From: Burhinus oedicnemus
Taxonomy: Eukaryota; Chordata; Aves; Charadriiformes; Burhinidae
DNA length: 64,000 nucleotides
Direction of reading: 5' to 3'
Assembly: GCA_008921705.1 (NCBI GenBank)
Contig: VFFE01007034.1
Location: 815,250-879,249, forward strand
Shown: positions 60,004 to 64,000 of the stretch, one piece after another
How the letters are laid out: every line of letters begins with the position of its first letter
Position numbering within the stretch: position 1 is the first letter of the stretch
Made by a program: the position numbers and the translations under genes
The notes under the pieces: model-generated
The model's database searches: none
What the model was told of the DNA's origin: nothing
Seen by the model: only the letters and a program-made list of their open reading frames with translations

Positions 60004-62176
60004 CCTTTTCAGTTCATTCAGTCTTGAAGTTTCTTCTACCCAGTGAGAGTGCTTCAGCAAGACTTAAGTGTCTCCCTCCACCTCCCACTTTCATCCTACA
60101 ACCCATGTGTCAGAACATCCTGAGGGTTCAGAACATGAAGTTAAAGCATACTTTTGAAACCTAAGTAGTCAGAGACCTGCTCAAAGTGGACTCACATCCT
60201 TTCACATATTTTAGGCTGAATTATAAGGTAAATTCCTACTATGAAAACTGCAAAATTCTACTGTTACTTAGTTCTATTGGCACACCCTGAAGTGATAAAA
60301 ATCATCCTTACTTGCAATGGGTTAAAATGACTGTAGATGAAAAAAAAGACAACACAACTTAAGTGCCAACTGAAGTCTAGAGAAAAGCTATACAATGGAT
60401 TTTAGGATTATCACCAATGGTCATGTAAAAACATTCATTCAGCTGCATGCATACACAGACTCCCCACCCCACCAGTACCTTGCAGTTGGATGCTCTACTG
60501 AAAAATGAATGAGAGCAATGGGGAGTACTTCATATACTTGTTCATATAGATTTTAGTTAAGCCTCTAGTTTCATGCTGTCTGTCCATTCTTCAGTTTTTC
60601 CCTTCCCTCATCTTTCTGCTTCAACTTCCCTGTGCTTTCATTTCAAGTATTAACTTCTACAATCCAAGCACATTGCAAAGAGATGCACCCAGAAGACCCT
60701 TTGGCTACTACTGTATCTATTCAGCAGCCACTTTCCACTTATCTCTACTTCCATATTCATTCCTCATACTGCTCTTTTTAAGTCTTGAATATATTTTATC
60801 AGACTCCTGCAACTACCCTAACTAGGAAAAGCAAGAGAGAGTTCAAAAGTGTGTACAGCGTTACTTCATTGTTATTTTTAGTATGTTAGATTAGACCTTT
60901 TACTGTAAGAAACACATTGCAAAATAGAAAATGCAAGGGCAACTTTTCACTAATCATCTTTCAAGATCTCAGCTGTGTCATGCAGAATGATATCCTCCAC
61001 TCTCCATCATCTTGCATTCGCGTACGTTGAAAATCATGTGGAATTGGACCAAGAAAATTGCTGCACCTTTTTGTAGTCTTGAGTGGTTTAAAATAACTGT
61101 GAGTTATTTCCTTCTCATTCTATCTTTTTCAGATTCTTCCCCTTTACAACGACTATAACATTTTTGCTTACTGGAAAATTAACTTCCGGCTCCACTTGTT
61201 TCTCCTTCCTGCTTTAACTCATAACAGAACTTTACTTTTTAGTGATAAACTGATAAACTATTAATCTGAACCGAGTGTGAACAAGTCAGTTTATGATCTT
61301 TTTAACCACTTGAGGGCAGCAAACACTTACTCTTTAAAACCCACTTAATACCATAAAAATACATTCAGTTTTTAGAGCTGCTGTTACAGCATTCAAGAAG
61401 CACCGTCATGTAAAGGTAGCAGAAATACAATTGACTGAGCTGCTGTTTAACAACCTACCTAATCTATCTCACCCTTTCACTGATGAATTCAATCCAGGTG
61501 CAATCCTGGGGGATAATTTGAAAGGAATCACAGAAAAAGTCCAAAGAAGATAAGTTCAATTCTTGCCAAGATGGTGCAAGTCAGATATCTACTGAATACA
61601 TTCTAAAAGCTTATAAAACACAAATATTTGATTAATAACGCAAAAACTATGGAAAATGAAGCAAAAGATCTCCAAGTATTCAAAAATGATAAAATAAATG
61701 AACATTGTTAAGTTTTAAAATCTTAATGATTTTAAGATAAACAAACTCATGTGCCTGACATCTATCTGCATTTATGAAAACTGAGCTGCCAAATACACCA
61801 GTCTGGGATCTCAAGGTACACTTCTCACTTCTTATGCATCTCTGTAAGTAACAGACTTCAAGTAAATTGAGCTCTCCATTAGATTTAGGTAGACTCATTA
61901 GCCATGCTGTAATTCAAGTAAGATGAAACATGAACGCAATATGTACACCCTAACTAATACTGCTCCCGCTGTTCAGATCCATCTCAAGAAAAAGCACAGT
62001 CTTACCAAGCAACTACTATCAATCCACATACATGCTGCCAATGTTCCGCACAGCTTCCCATAGTTGTTGTGCTTTACCATGTATTTCATCTGAACTTGTG
62101 ATAACAGAGGGTAGATCAAGAATCAGAGGATGAATTCACACTTTTCCTCTCTCTTCCTTCACTTCCTCTATTAAAA

Positions 62177-62262
62177 CAATAAGCAATAAAATTTTTTTTC
62201 TGCCACAAAAAAACAAAAACAATAAGCAAGAAAATTTTTTTTCTGCCACAAAAAAACAAACG
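62177..62262 (+). repeat. 43-bp tandem duplication
   Basis: Two adjacent copies with a 43-bp period (62177-62219 and 62220-62262) start CAATAAGCAA and contain T8CTGCCACA followed by A7C. They differ at one internal base and at the last few, which suggests a fairly recent local duplication. Confidence 0.9.
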
Positions 62263-64000
62263 CTATAGATTCCCTTTGCCAAAAGTAAGTGTAGCATTAT
62301 CCACCATGCTGTCTAGAAAATGAAAGAAAATCATCACATTTGTTTCTTCAAAATAAAGGGGGTTTATTTAAATACAGATACAATACCAACTGATAACACT
62401 GCACTGTGTTTTGGTAAATTCTAACACAATCCTGAAATGTCCTGAGCACCCGTGGCTTTTGCACGGCATTGATGTCCATTGATGGCATTTCTGTGTGAAC
62501 GTAAGATAGGAAAGAGAGGACAGTTTCAGATGCAATACTGCTTTTAACTACCAATCCATAGGGGTTACATTGCTCAAAAGGCTACCCAGTACTATCCCAC
62601 TTCTAACAAGTAATCAAATAGCTTCAGCTACACTCTCCATTCCCAAGTCATGAATGTACCTTTTTGCACTCCTGCCACCTTTGTCAGCTTCTTCATCTTA
62701 ACTCTTTATTCTCACCATCTATCAACAGTCTGATGATTCTTTTCCCCTGTCTGTCCCTCCCTCCCACAGCGTGGAAACTCTGTTTCCTCTGCTAACACTC
62801 ACTAAACCAAAACAACACAGACATTCATTTAGTTCTTCCACAAAAAGAAAAAAAAAATCAGGTAAAATTGCTTCTTCCTTTTAATTCCTTCCCTTTTTTT
62901 ATTTCCCCAAGCATTCAAACAAGGGAGCTCTCTTACAGATGTGATTATAAAAACCACCTGAACTTTTCTGAAAGCTTCTCTACACCAGGCTCAATCCTTC
63001 AACACCTCTTCAAAGCCTTTCACAATTTGGCTAGTCTGTCTTCTTGCATCATCCATTGATTGCTAGCAGGTTAGAGGAGACAAAAATGGTAGTTTCAGTG
63101 CATTAACCTATCAATATGCTTCCCTCACTTTGGCTGTGGTACCTCTCAGAAACCAGTTTGCCAAATTTGATTTGGATAACCTTTTATTCATTTATTTGAA
63201 TGCAAACAAGTTCTCTTCCCAACGTTACAATCCAAAAAAAAAAAATTTCCATTCTTAACAATATACTTGGAGCCCTGAGGAAGACGAATACCTGTACCAA
63301 TTGTTGGCAATCTTCCCCTCTTTCCTTTCTATTTTGTCTGCACACCTGTTGCATATTTCAACCCTAACTCCATTCCACCTGAGCCCTCTAATTGCAAGAG
63401 CAATAGAATTACTGAGCTGTGGATGCCCTGGGATTTTATTGAAGTTGAGACTGGAAAAACATACAAGAGAATTTGTAATACAGATGTTACTGTTGACACA
63501 GTGATAAATTTTGCCTTCTAAGCATGTATACAAGACAGATGAGCCAGAATTAAACTCTTCATACTCATTATTTTAAGAATAACTTTCTGCTGGAAATGCA
63601 TCTCTACACAATGGAGCTTCCTAGCACATAGTTTACTACATACCCAACAAAACCACAAAGAACAGTCATTCTTTTAAAAAGGTTTCAGATTTCTAAACTA
63701 TTTGGATGCTCTAGTTCACAACTGTAATAGAAGAATTATGCATCATTGGCAATTAAAATATAATTACACTTGAAATTACATTTCCTGAGTTATATCCGCA
63801 TACAATTTTTCCTTTTATATATTCACATGCTTGCTGGTTCACAAAATTCAGTAATACAGTTATTAACATAAATTATAGAGTTAGCCATGTTTAGAGAGAT
63901 AGTAGGCAAAGTTTTCAGTATTGAGGACAAAATTTACATGCAGCCAGCTTTCCCTTCACTTAGCAAGAATGGAACATTGCCCTCATCTTTTTATTGAATT

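Larger units (their letters stand above)
54958..64000 (-). other. MRPS35: MRPS35 last intron (continues past the window)
   Basis: This 9-kb AT-rich stretch is assigned to the intron because no preceding exon was found. It holds MIR-like pieces at about 59.1 and 59.95 kb, an (AAAC)-type simple repeat near 57.9 kb, short tandem duplications near 58.2 and 62.2 kb, and two stretches resembling transcript 3' ends (55.6-55.98 kb plus strand, 62.35-62.55 kb minus strand). Confidence 0.65.

Overview
The window is vertebrate nuclear DNA, most likely from a bird. Exons are short and have canonical GT/AG junctions. Introns and spacers are long and AT-rich. One CpG-island promoter is present, and two CR1 LINE tails are visible (about 22.99-23.21 kb and 31.28-31.43 kb), the second ending in the octamer-like tail typical of avian CR1. 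Young mammalian repeats are absent, while old MIR-like SINE fragments are scattered through the spacers. A crocodilian or turtle is a weaker alternative.

Three protein-coding genes can be read. KLHL42 is on the minus strand: its three coding exons (27371-28263, 20003-20196, 15798-16249) join in frame to a 512-residue BTB-BACK-Kelch protein. MANSC4 is on the plus strand: its three coding exons (39150-39378, 43795-43929, 44937-45616) join to a 347-residue type I membrane protein with a MANSC domain. The last coding exon of MRPS35, a mitochondrial ribosomal small-subunit protein, is on the minus strand at 54679-54957. I found no earlier MRPS35 exon before the right edge.

Layout: 1-15.3 kb is gene-poor DNA downstream of KLHL42, on the side where PTHLH lies in other amniotes. 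KLHL42 fills 15.4-28.3 kb, with a CpG island over exon 1 and its upstream flank (about 27.4-29.0 kb). From 29 to 38.9 kb is the spacer between KLHL42 and MANSC4, which are divergently transcribed. MANSC4 fills 39.1 to about 47.6 kb. A tail-to-tail spacer leads to the MRPS35 3' end at about 54.45 kb, and the remainder is MRPS35 intron. The order KLHL42-MANSC4-MRPS35 matches the human 12p11 order as I recall it, which supports the three identifications.

The genes share a neighbourhood but no obvious pathway: a CUL3 ubiquitin-ligase adaptor, a membrane protein of unknown role and a mitoribosome subunit. I saw no new biological system. The points most worth a second look are an LTR-like GC-rich insert in MANSC4 intron 2, a YY1/ZNF143-like motif pair just upstream of MANSC4, a G-rich tract at the KLHL42 promoter, an acidic N-terminal extension of KLHL42, and two transcript-3'-end-like stretches in the MRPS35 intron. 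Exon joins were worked out by eye and no database search was run.
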